Shown: positions 41,996-51,731, numbered from the stretch's first letter. The stretch is 64,000 bases of DNA from JANNMJ01 sp031397815 (GCA_031397815.1 JANNMJ010000168.1:12281-76280); one strand, 5' to 3'. Numbers and translations: made by a program. Notes: a model not told the origin generated them from the sequence alone.

Positions 41996-44900
41996 CTACT
42001 CCAGATTCAGTTTCCGGACGCTGAGGTTGCCATCAGCATCGGTCACTTTCAGCACGTAAACACCACGCGCAAGCTTCGTCAGGTCCAATTCGGCTTCGGC
42101 GTAGCCGTTAGCCTTGAGGCTCTGCGTCGTTACGGTGCGGCCGCTCAGGTCGGTGACCACCAACGAGTAGGCGTGTGCGCCAGCGTGATCGAGGGCGACC
42201 CGGAATACCCCGTTGCTTGGGTTCGGGAAGACGTTCACGCCTTGTGCGAAGGCCGATTCGATGCCGAAACCTACTGCGCCATCAACCGTGATATCGTCGA
42301 TGAAGTTAGCATCGCCGAGGCTGTTGCTGAAGTTGCGGTTGACGCTCGACTGGAATTGCACGATGATGTTGTTCGTACCCACCCGGAAGCGCGTGATGTC
42401 GAACGACAGGAAGCGGTAAGGGCCGGTAGCCGGGCTAGCCGGGTTCGGCTGGTAGTTGGCATCGCCCACCACTGTGCCGTTCACCAATACCCGGAAGTTG
42501 ACGTTCGAGAACAGCGCGGCTGCTCCGTTCGATACCTGCCGCAGGCTGAATGCCAGACGGATAGGCGTGCCCGCTGGTATGCCGGTTGGTTTCACGCACA
42601 GGGTGGCAATGGCCAAGTGGCTGGCGTTGAGCTGCCACGGGTTAGCACCTGGGCCGAGCGGGTCGGTCCAGGTAGAACCACCACCCGTCATCAGCATAGC
42701 CGTAGACGTGCTGACCCCACGGCTTGGCGCCAACCCGATCCGGCTCAACGACTGAGTCTGGAGCGAGAGGCGGTCAATCGTGCTGTTCGGAGCGTCGAAC
42801 GTTACAAGCGTCGGCAGCGTGTTCGCCTGCGTGTTGCAGAGGTTCACGGTGAGCGAGTTGTTGAACGCGAGCTGGTCGCCGGCGAGGTTGGTCGTCAGCG
42901 TCAGGTTGTAGCAGGGGGCCGTGGTGAGGTTGGCGGTCTGTGGGAATAACACGATTCCTTCAGCTTCGGGCGCCAGCGAGATGTTCGCGGTGGTGCTGAC
43001 GACGGGACCGGTGCCGAGCTGATACGAGATCGGCAGGGTCGTGATCGGCGTAGTGCCCACGTTCTTCACCCGCACCTGAATCTGCTCGTTGCTGGTAAAG
43101 CCGCAAGCCGAACCAACCGGCAGGATGCCGAGTACCGAAACGTCGTTGGTCGGTCGCTGATAGATCGCCACATCATCGAAGGCAACGCCATCGTCGACGT
43201 CGTTGGCCGCTGGTGGGTTAGCGGTAGTAGCAGCGAAGACCACGCGGAAGCGGACCTGCGACTGACCGGCTGCCGATGTTCCCGTCAGCGAATGACGGTA
43301 GAGGACGTAACCGCCATTGCCCCCGCTCCAGCCTTGGCTGGTGCCGCCCGGCTGCGCGCCGATAGTAGCGGAATTGTACCAGTTCGGATCAGAAGCGGTA
43401 CCGATGGTGCTCCAGGTAGCGCCAGCGTTGGTCGTGTACTGAATAGAGGCGCCATCGCGACCGCTTTCCGTCCGGAACCACAGCTTCAGCTCAATGAACG
43501 GATCGGTCAGCGTCGAGAGATCGAAGCAAGGGCTTTCGACCGACGAGTTTTCGAGGTCGGTGTAACGCCCGGTGCCCAAACCGCCGGTTACCCAAGCGCG
43601 CGTGCCGGAGGCAGCGCCTTGAATCGTCGATTTCGCTGGCGTACCCAACGCCCAAGTGCCGCCTTTGGCATTCCAGCCGCCGGTGGTCGTCTCGAAGTTC
43701 TGTTGATAAGGAGCAGTCGGGGTGACGGCAATCAGCAGGTTGCAGACTTCCGCGCGAGCCGTGTCGTTGGTACGCAGCTGATCGCTGGCGAGCGTTGCGT
43801 AAGCCTTGAAGTTGTAGCAGCCACGAGCCGACAGGTCTTGCGGACGTGCGAAGAAGATTGGCTGCGACGTGTTCGGTGCGAGGTTGCTCGAGAAGGTGGT
43901 CGAGATGGTCCGCGTAGTGCCGCCGGGGGTGGTGTAGGTAACCGTAACCGGGAAGTTCGACTGTGCTGCCGTACCGCGGTTCGTTACCACTACGGTTACC
44001 AGCTCCGAGTTGGTCAGCGTGCAGCTCGATGTTGGTTGCGCGATGGCCGCGATGGCCAGGTCGTTGACGGCTGGCGGAGGTGGAGGCGTCAGGCCGATGA
44101 TTTTGAAATCATCGAACGCGAAGCCGTCGGTGTTCGTGAAGCCATCCGAAGCAAACGCGAATCGGAAGCGCACGCTTGGCTGGTTGGCCAGCTGGGGCAT
44201 CGTGTGGGTAGAAACGACGTACGTACCCGAGCCTTGGATTTGCGGGAACCCGCCGCCGTCGCCGGTCCAGCCGGAGGTTTGGCCGCCGGGGTTAGCGCCG
44301 ATGCTGCCGTCGTTGAACCAGTTGTCGGGGTCGCCCACGGCGCCTACGTTCTGCCAGGTAGCGCCACCGTCGATGGAGCTTTGGAATACCGTACCGTCGT
44401 TGCCGGAGTTAGAGTGCCACCAGATCTGCATCTCAACGGATGGAAGCCCCAAGCCCGTGAAGTCGAAGCAAGGGCTGATCACATACGAGTTCTCGTTGTT
44501 GTTGTAGTTGCCGGTCAGGTTCGTTGTCCATGCGTTGACGCCGGATGCGGCGCCGCTGATGGTTGCCTTAGCTGGCTCGCCGAGCTGCCACGAGGAAGCC
44601 GAACCGCCGGTTGCCCAGCCGGCCGCACCGTTTTCGAAGTTCTGCGTGTAAGGGAACGCCGAAACGGGCGTCACGATCGTGAGCGTCGTGTTCTGAGCGG
44701 CGTCGTTGGTCGCGTTACCGTCGCCGGGCATGTTGGTCGTCGCCGTGAATACGAACGTGCCTTGCCCGCCGGGGTTGAACTGGGCCGGGAACGTGAACGT
44801 CGCGGTAGCGCCGGGGGCCAATGGGCCAGCGAACGTAGCAGTTACCGGGGCACCACCGTTCACGGTGTACGTCACGGGAATGTTCGACTGAGACGCCGAA

Positions 44901-46570
44901 CCGTAGTTCTGCAACCGCACCGTTACGTTGGATGGGTTCGACGAGCACGACGTGCCCGTCAGGGGCGCCGTGATAGCGGCCACGCCCACATCAACCGCCG
45001 AGGGCTGGTAAATCTGGAAGTTATCGAACGCGAAACCATCATCGGTGCCGGAGCCTTCGGAAGCGAAGGCGATCCGCAGCCGGACGCTTGGCTGGTTGGC
45101 CAAGCCAGACAGCACGTGCTTAGCCGTCAGCCAGCCGCCCGAGCCGTTGATTGGGGGGAAACCGTTGCCGTTGCCCGTCCAGCCTTCTTGTTGACCGCCG
45201 GGGTTACCGTTGAGCGTGCTGTCATTATACCAGTTGTCGGGGTCGCCCACGGCGCCCACATTCTGCCACGTAGCGCCACCATCGATGGAGCTTTGCAGCA
45301 CTGCACCGTCGTAGCTGCTTTCTGACTGCCACCAGATCTTCAGCTCAACTGTTGGTAGAGCCAGCGAGGAGAAGTCGAAGCACGGGCTGAGGACGAACGA
45401 GTTTTCGTTGTTGTTGTAAGGCGCGGTCAGGTTCGTGATCCACGAGTTCGGCCCGGAGAAAGCCGAGTTGATGACCCCCTTCGCCGGCGTGCCGAGCGCC
45501 CAGCTCGACAGGGTGCCGCCCGAAGACCAGCCGCCCGCGCCATTGTCGAAGGTTTCGTTGTACGGGAAGCTGGTGATCGGGGTGATGATCGTCAGCGCCG
45601 GGTTGGAGGGAGCCGCGTTGTTCGATGCGTTACCGTCGCCGGCCAGGTTGGTGGTAGCCGTGAAGGTGTACGTACCGTTACCAGCGGGCGTGTAGGGCGT
45701 CGGGAAGGTAAAGACGGCCGTAGCACCCGGAGCCAGCGGCCCTGCGAACGTAGCAGTTACCGGCGCGCCGCCGTTCACGGTGTAGCTCACCGGAATGTTC
45801 GACTGAGGCGCCGAACCGAAGTTCTGTAACCGCACCGTCACGTTCACCGGGTTCGCCGAGCACGTGCTGCCCGTGCCGGGAACGGTAATGGCGGCAACCC
45901 CCACGTCGGACGCGGAAGGCTGGTAAATCTGGAAGTTGTCGAAGGCAAAGCCGTCGTCGGTACCAGAGCCGTCGGAAGCAAATGCAATCCGCAGCCGAAC
46001 ATTGGTTTGGCCTGCCAACCCCGTCAGCGCGTGTTTGGCCGTTACCCAGCCGCCGCTACCAGCAGCATCGCGCCCCGACCAGCCTTCCTGTTGGCCGCCG
46101 GGCGCGCCACCGATGGTGTTGTCGGTGTACCAGTTGTCGGGGTCACCGAAGGCGCCCACATTCTGCCACGTGATGCCACCATTGATGGAGCTTTGCAGGA
46201 CGGCGCCGTCCCAGCTGAATTCGTTTTGCCACCAAATTTTCATCTCCACGATGGGCAAAGCCAGCGACGAGAAGTTGAAGCAAGGGCTGATGACATCGCC
46301 ACTGACGTTGTCAGCGTAATCACCGGTCAGACCGCCCGTAATCCACGAGTTCGGCCCGGAGAAAGCGGTGTTGATAACCGTTTTAGCCGGTGTCCCGAGC
46401 GTCCAGTCGACGTTACTCGTTGGCGAAGTCCAGCCGCCGGGGCCGGCGTCGAAGTTCTCGCTGTATGGAAACGAGCTGATTGGGTTGGTGCAGGGAAGTG
46501 TCTGAGCACTTACACTGCCGATGGCTGCTAGCGCGCACGCGACGGGCAGCAGGAGGTAACGTTTCTTCAT
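41996..46570 (-). CDS. 1524-residue T9SS type A protein with four large repeats
   Basis: ATG at 46570 gives the signal peptide MKKRYLLLPVACALAAIGSVSAQ. Four tandem units of about 300-320 residues follow, starting near residues 34, 333, 635 and 953. Each begins with FPY-type NF(D/E) and GGW, contains WALGTPAK, SPCFDFSSL, LKIWWQSES and DDGFAFDNFQIYQ (a jelly-roll, MAM/choice-of-anchor-like module), then a CARDB-like domain (VTVRLQN(F/Y)GSA, PGDGNATNDA). A final jelly-roll-like part precedes the type A sorting domain (FPNPSNGVFRV to SVRKLNLE, from about 1448). Units 1-3 are also very alike at the DNA level, so copy number could change. Probably an adhesin or extracellular binding protein. Confidence 0.88.
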   Translation of the reverse strand: MKKRYLLLPVACALAAIGSVSAQTLPCTNPISSFPYSENFDAGPGGWTSPTSNVDWTLGTPAKTVINTAFSGPNSWITGGLTGDYADNVSGDVISPCFNFSSLALPIVEMKIWWQNEFSWDGAVLQSSINGGITWQNVGAFGDPDNWYTDNTIGGAPGGQQEGWSGRDAAGSGGWVTAKHALTGLAGQTNVRLRIAFASDGSGTDDGFAFDNFQIYQPSASDVGVAAITVPGTGSTCSANPVNVTVRLQNFGSAPQSNIPVSYTVNGGAPVTATFAGPLAPGATAVFTFPTPYTPAGNGTYTFTATTNLAGDGNASNNAAPSNPALTIITPITSFPYNETFDNGAGGWSSGGTLSSWALGTPAKGVINSAFSGPNSWITNLTAPYNNNENSFVLSPCFDFSSLALPTVELKIWWQSESSYDGAVLQSSIDGGATWQNVGAVGDPDNWYNDSTLNGNPGGQQEGWTGNGNGFPPINGSGGWLTAKHVLSGLANQPSVRLRIAFASEGSGTDDGFAFDNFQIYQPSAVDVGVAAITAPLTGTSCSSNPSNVTVRLQNYGSASQSNIPVTYTVNGGAPVTATFAGPLAPGATATFTFPAQFNPGGQGTFVFTATTNMPGDGNATNDAAQNTTLTIVTPVSAFPYTQNFENGAAGWATGGSASSWQLGEPAKATISGAASGVNAWTTNLTGNYNNNENSYVISPCFDFTGLGLPSVEMQIWWHSNSGNDGTVFQSSIDGGATWQNVGAVGDPDNWFNDGSIGANPGGQTSGWTGDGGGFPQIQGSGTYVVSTHTMPQLANQPSVRFRFAFASDGFTNTDGFAFDDFKIIGLTPPPPPAVNDLAIAAIAQPTSSCTLTNSELVTVVVTNRGTAAQSNFPVTVTYTTPGGTTRTISTTFSSNLAPNTSQPIFFARPQDLSARGCYNFKAYATLASDQLRTNDTARAEVCNLLIAVTPTAPYQQNFETTTGGWNAKGGTWALGTPAKSTIQGAASGTRAWVTGGLGTGRYTDLENSSVESPCFDLSTLTDPFIELKLWFRTESGRDGASIQYTTNAGATWSTIGTASDPNWYNSATIGAQPGGTSQGWSGGNGGYVLYRHSLTGTSAAGQSQVRFRVVFAATTANPPAANDVDDGVAFDDVAIYQRPTNDVSVLGILPVGSACGFTSNEQIQVRVKNVGTTPITTLPISYQLGTGPVVSTTANISLAPEAEGIVLFPQTANLTTAPCYNLTLTTNLAGDQLAFNNSLTVNLCNTQANTLPTLVTFDAPNSTIDRLSLQTQSLSRIGLAPSRGVSTSTAMLMTGGGSTWTDPLGPGANPWQLNASHLAIATLCVKPTGIPAGTPIRLAFSLRQVSNGAAALFSNVNFRVLVNGTVVGDANYQPNPASPATGPYRFLSFDITRFRVGTNNIIVQFQSSVNRNFSNSLGDANFIDDITVDGAVGFGIESAFAQGVNVFPNPSNGVFRVALDHAGAHAYSLVVTDLSGRTVTTQSLKANGYAEAELDLTKLARGVYVLKVTDADGNLSVRKLNLE

Positions 46571-46782
46571 TATTTGCAAGAAAAGAACGGAACGTTTGGT
46601 TGATATGGAAGCGGCCAGAGGAGCCAATGAGGGCAGAAATGAGTCGGAACGAAAAGGCAGGAAGGATGGGAAAAGATCGTCCGACGCTCTAAAAGTAGCG
46701 ACAATTCCTCAAAAAGCCCTAATTGCTTCTTTTGTCGATTGTTCCGATGTAGGTAGAAATTGGATAGGCCGCGCCTGAAACG

Positions 46783-46790
46783 TACCTTTG
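46783..46790 (+). promoter_or_regulatory. Promoter of atpDC
   Basis: TACCTTTG with TTG 20 bases upstream (46760-46762): a full TTG-N20-TAnnTTTG promoter, 72 bases before the atpD start. Confidence 0.7.
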
Positions 46791-46861
46791 CGGCCCGAAG
46801 CGCGAAGCGGCTGTCCCGGTCGCTGTAAATGCTTCGTTTTCACGCCAATCCTCCTCAATTT

Positions 46862-48367
46862 ATGGCCAATACGGGCAAGATCACGCAGGTCATCGGGCCA
46901 GTCGTGGACGTCAGCTTCGGCGGCGAAGGCACTAAGCTTCCCAATATCCTCGACGCGCTGGAAGTTATTAAGGATAACGGCCAAGTCGTTATCCTCGAAT
47001 GCCAGCAGCATTTGGGCGAAGACCGCGTCCGGACCATCGCAATGGACTCGACCGAAGGTCTGACCCGTGGCGCTTCGGTTCGCGCTCTCGGCGGGCCAAT
47101 CTCCATCCCGACCGGCGACGGCGTGAAAGGCCGTCTCTTCAACGTAATCGGTCAGGCGATTGACGGTATTCCGCAGCCGCCATCGGGCGTCCGCTTGCCG
47201 ATTCACCGCTCCGCTCCGAGATTCGACGAGCTCGCAACTTCTTCGGAAGTTCTCTTCACCGGCATCAAGGTCATCGACCTGCTGGAGCCGTACGTGAAAG
47301 GCGGTAAAATTGGTTTGTTCGGTGGTGCCGGTGTCGGCAAGACCGTATTGATCATGGAGCTTGTGAACAACATCGCGAAGGCCTACGGTGGTCTGTCGGT
47401 GTTTGCCGGCGTGGGTGAGCGTACCCGCGAAGGGAACGACTTGCTCCGCGAATTCCTCGAATCCGACGTTATCAAGTACGGCGAAGAGTTCAAGCACTCG
47501 ATGGAAGCCGGTGGCTGGGATCTGACGAAAGTCGATCAGGAAGCCATGAAGGATTCCAAGGCGACCCTCGTGTTCGGTCAGATGAACGAACCGCCCGGCG
47601 CCCGTGCCCGCGTAGCCCTCTCGGGGCTGACGATGGCCGAAAGCTTCCGCGACGGCGACGGCACCGGTGCCGGCCGCGACATCCTGTTCTTCATCGACAA
47701 CATCTTCCGCTTCACGCAGGCGGGTTCGGAAGTATCGGCGCTGCTCGGGCGGATGCCGTCGGCCGTAGGGTACCAGCCGACGCTGGCCACCGAGATGGGC
47801 GCGATGCAGGAACGTATCACCTCGACCAAGCGCGGTTCGATTACGTCGGTGCAGGCCGTTTACGTCCCTGCCGATGACTTGACCGACCCGGCTCCAGCCA
47901 CGACCTTCGCTCACTTGGACGCCACGACCGTATTGAGCCGGAAAATCGCCGAGCTGGGTATCTACCCCGCCGTTGACCCGCTCGACTCGACGTCGCGCAT
48001 CCTCAACGCCGAAGTCCTCGGCGACGAGCACTACAACACGGCGCAGCGCGTGAAGGAAATTCTCCAGCGCTACAAAGAGCTGCAAGACATCATCGCCATC
48101 CTCGGGATGGACGAGCTGTCCGAGGAAGACAAGCAGACCGTAAACCGCGCCCGTCGGGTGCAGCGTTTCCTGTCGCAGCCGTTCCACGTTGCTGAGCAGT
48201 TCACCGGCCTCAAGGGCGTTCTCGTCGATATCAAAGACACCATCCGTGGTTTCAACGAAATCATCGACGGTAAGTACGACCACCTGCCGGAAGCCGCGTT
48301 CAACCTCGTCGGCTCCATCGAAGACGCCGTCGCGAAGGGCGAGCGCTTGATGGCCGAAGCGCGATAG
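46862..48367 (+). CDS. atpD: F1 ATP synthase subunit beta
   Basis: A 501-residue catalytic subunit. The ATG at 46862 (MANTGKITQVIGPVVDVSF) fits the family; an in-frame ATG at 46829 would add 11 residues. Walker A GGAGVGKT, GERTREGNDL, Walker B ILFFIDNIFRF and the DELSEED-like MDELSEEDK are present. With atpC it forms a separate unit; the other F1Fo subunits are not in the window, a split seen in many Bacteroidota. Confidence 0.97.
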   Translation: MANTGKITQVIGPVVDVSFGGEGTKLPNILDALEVIKDNGQVVILECQQHLGEDRVRTIAMDSTEGLTRGASVRALGGPISIPTGDGVKGRLFNVIGQAIDGIPQPPSGVRLPIHRSAPRFDELATSSEVLFTGIKVIDLLEPYVKGGKIGLFGGAGVGKTVLIMELVNNIAKAYGGLSVFAGVGERTREGNDLLREFLESDVIKYGEEFKHSMEAGGWDLTKVDQEAMKDSKATLVFGQMNEPPGARARVALSGLTMAESFRDGDGTGAGRDILFFIDNIFRFTQAGSEVSALLGRMPSAVGYQPTLATEMGAMQERITSTKRGSITSVQAVYVPADDLTDPAPATTFAHLDATTVLSRKIAELGIYPAVDPLDSTSRILNAEVLGDEHYNTAQRVKEILQRYKELQDIIAILGMDELSEEDKQTVNRARRVQRFLSQPFHVAEQFTGLKGVLVDIKDTIRGFNEIIDGKYDHLPEAAFNLVGSIEDAVAKGERLMAEAR

Positions 48368-48377
48368 TTTTAGTTAA

Positions 48378-48452
48378 TGGTTTTCGGTTTTCAGTTTTCA
48401 GTTTTTGGTCCGTATCCAAAACTGAAAACCAAAAACCAAAAACTAAAAACCA
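48378..48452. repeat. AT-rich imperfect palindrome between atpD and atpC
   Basis: The left part repeats GGTTTTC/CAGTTTT and the right part the complementary AAAACTGAAAACC / AAAAACC, around TCCGTAT. It is much more AT-rich than its surroundings. It may form a hairpin that tunes atpC relative to atpD, or be a protein-binding spacer. Confidence 0.75.
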
Positions 48453-48458
48453 GTTAAA

Positions 48459-48707
48459 ATGCATTTAGACATTATCACTCCTGACCAGCGCGTTTTCGGT
48501 GGCGAGGCCGTTTCGGTCACGTTTCCGGGGCTGGACGGTTCGTTTGAAGTGCTCGACAACCACGCGCCGCTCATCGGAGCGTTGCGGGCGGGGCCTATCG
48601 TGGTACGTCAGGCCGGTGGAGTGCCCACCACTTTCCGCGTCGACGGCGGCGTGGTCGAAGTGCTCAACAACAACGTAGTGGTGCTGGCGGAAGCCTTGCT
48701 CGCGTAA
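48459..48707 (+). CDS. atpC: F1 ATP synthase subunit epsilon, short form
   Basis: An 82-residue protein holding only the N-terminal beta-sandwich domain (LDIITPDQRVFGGEAVSVTFPG, FEVLDNHAPLIGAL). The C-terminal helical hairpin that inhibits ATP hydrolysis in E. coli epsilon is absent, as is common in Bacteroidota. It couples the rotor stalk to F1. Confidence 0.93.
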   Translation: MHLDIITPDQRVFGGEAVSVTFPGLDGSFEVLDNHAPLIGALRAGPIVVRQAGGVPTTFRVDGGVVEVLNNNVVVLAEALLA

Positions 48708-48756
48708 GCTTTCCGAAAGCGCCACAAGAGCGCTCCCAAAGCGTTACTAAATCAAA

Positions 48757-48788
48757 CCGCCCGTTCGTGCAGCTGCACGGACGGGCGG
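48757..48788 (+). terminator. Palindrome downstream of atpC
   Basis: CCGCCCGT, CGTGCAGCTGCACG and ACGGGCGG form a near-complete palindrome 50 bases past the atpC stop. No good T-run follows. Confidence 0.55.
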
Positions 48789-48824
48789 CGGTATTTTCGC
48801 CCTTCCCTAATCTTACTATCCGGT

Positions 48825-50522
48825 ATGGCCGAGCTGAACGCTGAATCTTCGTCTTTCGCGAAACTGATGGCTAATGGCAACCGCTATCGGGTGCCGCTGT
48901 ACCAGCGCGATTACAGCTGGGATACCGACAACTGGGAGGAGCTGTGGGCAGATATTCTGGAGGTCTACGAGAAGCGCAGCTCGATTCACTACCTAGGTTC
49001 TATCGTGGTTCAGCACGAGGGGGAGAAAGCGTATCAGATCATTGATGGACAGCAACGCGTCACGACGCTTTCAGTACTAACCCTCGCCATCATTCGATGC
49101 TTGGAAAAGCTGGCGGCTGATGGGCAGGCGCCCGACGACAATCGGGAGCGTGCGCGGCAGTTTCGGGAGGATTTTATCGGCCGAAAAGATGCTGTTTCGT
49201 TGCGCTATGGCAGTAAATTGACGCTTAATCAGCAGAACGACGCTTTCTATCAGCTGCATTTGGTGCAGATAAAGGAGCCTCGGCTGCTCAATCGCGAAAA
49301 CGACTCTAATCAGCGCCTATACCGGGCGCAGGAGTTTTTTTACGACAAGCTCCATACTTCCGGGCTGGCGAGCAATGGTGGGCACTTAGCGGAGCTGGCA
49401 CGTTGCGTGGGCGAGGGCTTATTATTCATCCAAATTTCGGTGGATAATGAGCTGAGCGCATTTACCGTGTTCGAGACGCTCAATTACGACGGACTACGCT
49501 TGACCGTCACCGATTTGCTCAAAAACTATTTGTTTTCGCGCTTCCCGGTCGGTTCCAATGATTTGCATTTGATCAATGAGCAGTGGCGTAAAATCGTGGA
49601 AGCCGTCGGGTTGGATCGGTTTGGGACGTTTCTGCGGCATTATTGGCTCGCCAACCACGCGCTCATCCGCGAAGACCGCTTATTCAAGGCCATCCGTCAG
49701 CAAATCACCACGGCGGCGGACGCGGATGCGCTGCTGACTCGTCTGGAATCGGCGGCGTCCGTGTACGCCGCGCTGACCGATCCGGAAGACGATCACTGGA
49801 ACAACGACTCCCAAGCGCGGGCCGATATCCGGGCGCTAAACCTCTTCGGGGTGCGCTTGCATCTACCCCTGCTCATTGCCGCCGAGCTGCACCTGCCGCG
49901 CGAGGAGGCGCGGCGCGTGCTGCATAGTCTGGTGGCGCTGTCGTTTCGCTATACGGTCATTGGTAAGCAGCAGACTAATCGGTTGGAGGAAGTGTACCAG
50001 CGCAGTGCTTTGGCGGTCACCAACCACTCGGTGGTTACTGCCAGAGAGGTATGGGGGCGCTACCTGCGCGATTTTTACCCCGACGATGCGACCTTCCGTA
50101 TGCAGTTCGAGCAGACCCGGCTGTCGGCGGCACCGCGGACGCGGAAGCTGCTGCGGTACATCCTTTTCGGACTGGAAAATCAGCTGGCCGCGACCGACCG
50201 TGACCCGGATAACGATCCGGCGACCATCGAACATATCTTACCCGATTCGGCGGCGGGCTTGGCTGACTGGGGCGCGTTCTCGGCAGAAGACCATTTGCTG
50301 CTCCGCGACCGGCTGGGTAATTACACGCTGCTGGAGGCCACCAGCAACCGGCAGCTGCAAACCGCTGCTTACGATGAAAAGCAGCCGGTATATGCTGCTA
50401 GTCAGTACGCACTAGCCCAGCAAGCGCAGTATCCGGTATTCGAGCCCAAGCAGCTTAAAGATCGCCAACGCGACCTTGCCCGCGTAGCAACCGCCGTGTG
50501 GCGGTCGCCGTGGGCGGGGTAG
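48825..50522 (+). CDS. DUF262/DUF1524 (GmrSD-like) protein
   Basis: A 565-residue single-chain protein. The N-terminal DUF262 domain has YRVPLYQRDYSWD and IDGQQR (residues 73-78), the ParB-like NTP-binding/hydrolysis motif. The C-terminal DUF1524 part has TIEHILP (about 466-472), an HNH nuclease-like motif. This is the architecture of GmrSD-type enzymes that cleave modified phage DNA, also seen in BrxU and SspE. The region between is helical. No other defence gene flanks it, between atpC and a transsulfuration enzyme, so it would act alone. Codon and base use are somewhat less GC-biased than atpD next to it, suggesting acquisition. Confidence 0.85.
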   Translation: MAELNAESSSFAKLMANGNRYRVPLYQRDYSWDTDNWEELWADILEVYEKRSSIHYLGSIVVQHEGEKAYQIIDGQQRVTTLSVLTLAIIRCLEKLAADGQAPDDNRERARQFREDFIGRKDAVSLRYGSKLTLNQQNDAFYQLHLVQIKEPRLLNRENDSNQRLYRAQEFFYDKLHTSGLASNGGHLAELARCVGEGLLFIQISVDNELSAFTVFETLNYDGLRLTVTDLLKNYLFSRFPVGSNDLHLINEQWRKIVEAVGLDRFGTFLRHYWLANHALIREDRLFKAIRQQITTAADADALLTRLESAASVYAALTDPEDDHWNNDSQARADIRALNLFGVRLHLPLLIAAELHLPREEARRVLHSLVALSFRYTVIGKQQTNRLEEVYQRSALAVTNHSVVTAREVWGRYLRDFYPDDATFRMQFEQTRLSAAPRTRKLLRYILFGLENQLAATDRDPDNDPATIEHILPDSAAGLADWGAFSAEDHLLLRDRLGNYTLLEATSNRQLQTAAYDEKQPVYAASQYALAQQAQYPVFEPKQLKDRQRDLARVATAVWRSPWAG

Positions 50523-50565
50523 GTTTCCTTTTACGCTGGCGTCACGGCCAGTTCTTTCCGTTCCC

Positions 50566-51699
50566 ATGCCCATCTCCCCGAAAACGCCGCCCATCTATCA
50601 AACTTCCGTCTTCACGTTTGGCTCGCTCGCGGAGCTGGAGGCGTATTATGCCGCGCCGGGGCAGGATGGGCGCTACGCCTACGCCCGCGCCGAGCACCCG
50701 AATTCCGATGCGTTCGTGATGGCCGTGGCGAAGCTGGAACACGCTGCGGGGGGCGTCCCGACGGGCGCGGGCTTGTCGGGCTTGCTCGCGGCGGTGCTCG
50801 CGACGTGCGCCGCCGGCGACCACGTGCTGTGCCCCGAAGAGCTGTATGGCGGCTCGGTGGCGCTGCTGTCGGGGGAGATGGCGCGCCTCGGCATCCGCAC
50901 GACTTACGTCCCGCTCGCCGACCTCTACGACCTCGGTCCGCACCTGCAACCTACCACGAAGCTCGTGCTGGCGGAGACCCTCTCGAATCCGCTCCTCACC
51001 GTCCTCGATGGGCCGCGCTTGGGGGCGGCGTGCCGGGCGCACGGCGTCAAGCTGCTCATCGACAATACGTTCGCATCGCCGATTCTGAGCCAGCCGATGA
51101 CGTGGGGCGCCGATATGGTGTGGCACTCGGCCACGAAATACCTCAGCGGCCACTCCGATGTGACCGCCGGCGTGGTGGTGGCGCAAGACCCGGCCCTCGT
51201 GACGCGGCTGCGGCAAGTGGGCACGAATCTGGGCCTGACGCTGGCGCCGTTTGAGTCGTGGCTGACGAGCCGGAGCCTGCACACGCTGCGCCTGCGGGTG
51301 CGCCAACATTCGGAGAATGGCTTGGCGGTGGCGCAGTTTCTGGCGGCGCATCCGGCGGTGGCAATGGTGTATTACCCCGGTCTGCCGACGCACGAAGGCC
51401 ACGCGTTGGCGGCTGAGCAGCTCAGCCACGGGTGGTTCGGGGGGATGCTTTCGTTTCGGTTGAAAGACGATTCACAGGAGGCTGCCGACCGGTTTTTTCA
51501 GCGGACGAAGCACTTTCCGTTGGCGCCGTCGTTGGCGGGGGTGATGTCGTCGTCGTCGTACCCGCTCGCCACGAGCCACCGCGCCGTGCCCGATGAGCGC
51601 CGCCGCCGGTTGGGCATCACGCCGGGGCTGGTGCGGGTGTCGGTAGGGGTGGAGGAAGTCGAGGAGCTGCTCGCCGACCTGCAACAGGCACTCGGATAG
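50566..51699 (+). CDS. Cys/Met metabolism PLP-dependent enzyme (transsulfuration family)
   Basis: A 377-residue pyridoxal-phosphate enzyme of the MetB/MetC/MetY/MGL family. The PLP lysine is in HSATKYLSGHSDVTAG; IDNTFASP and the end VRVSVGVEEVEEL are family marks. It acts on cystathionine, O-acylhomoserine or methionine; which one cannot be told without a tree. It begins 43 bases after the GmrSD-like gene on the same strand. No SAM riboswitch fits in that gap. Confidence 0.9.
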   Translation: MPISPKTPPIYQTSVFTFGSLAELEAYYAAPGQDGRYAYARAEHPNSDAFVMAVAKLEHAAGGVPTGAGLSGLLAAVLATCAAGDHVLCPEELYGGSVALLSGEMARLGIRTTYVPLADLYDLGPHLQPTTKLVLAETLSNPLLTVLDGPRLGAACRAHGVKLLIDNTFASPILSQPMTWGADMVWHSATKYLSGHSDVTAGVVVAQDPALVTRLRQVGTNLGLTLAPFESWLTSRSLHTLRLRVRQHSENGLAVAQFLAAHPAVAMVYYPGLPTHEGHALAAEQLSHGWFGGMLSFRLKDDSQEAADRFFQRTKHFPLAPSLAGVMSSSSYPLATSHRAVPDERRRRLGITPGLVRVSVGVEEVEELLADLQQALG

Positions 51700-51731
51700 G
51701 AATTCGCAGCGGTTTTCTGTAGAAAAATAGG

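Noticed and set aside
43292..45325. 677-codon frame antisense to the repetitive T9SS gene
   Set aside because: Repeats of the real gene create a repetitive shadow frame; no independent features.
46709..48283. 524-codon frame antisense to atpD
   Set aside because: Shadow of a highly conserved gene.
50523..50565. SAM riboswitch before the transsulfuration gene
   Set aside because: The gap is only 43 bases, too short for any known SAM riboswitch.
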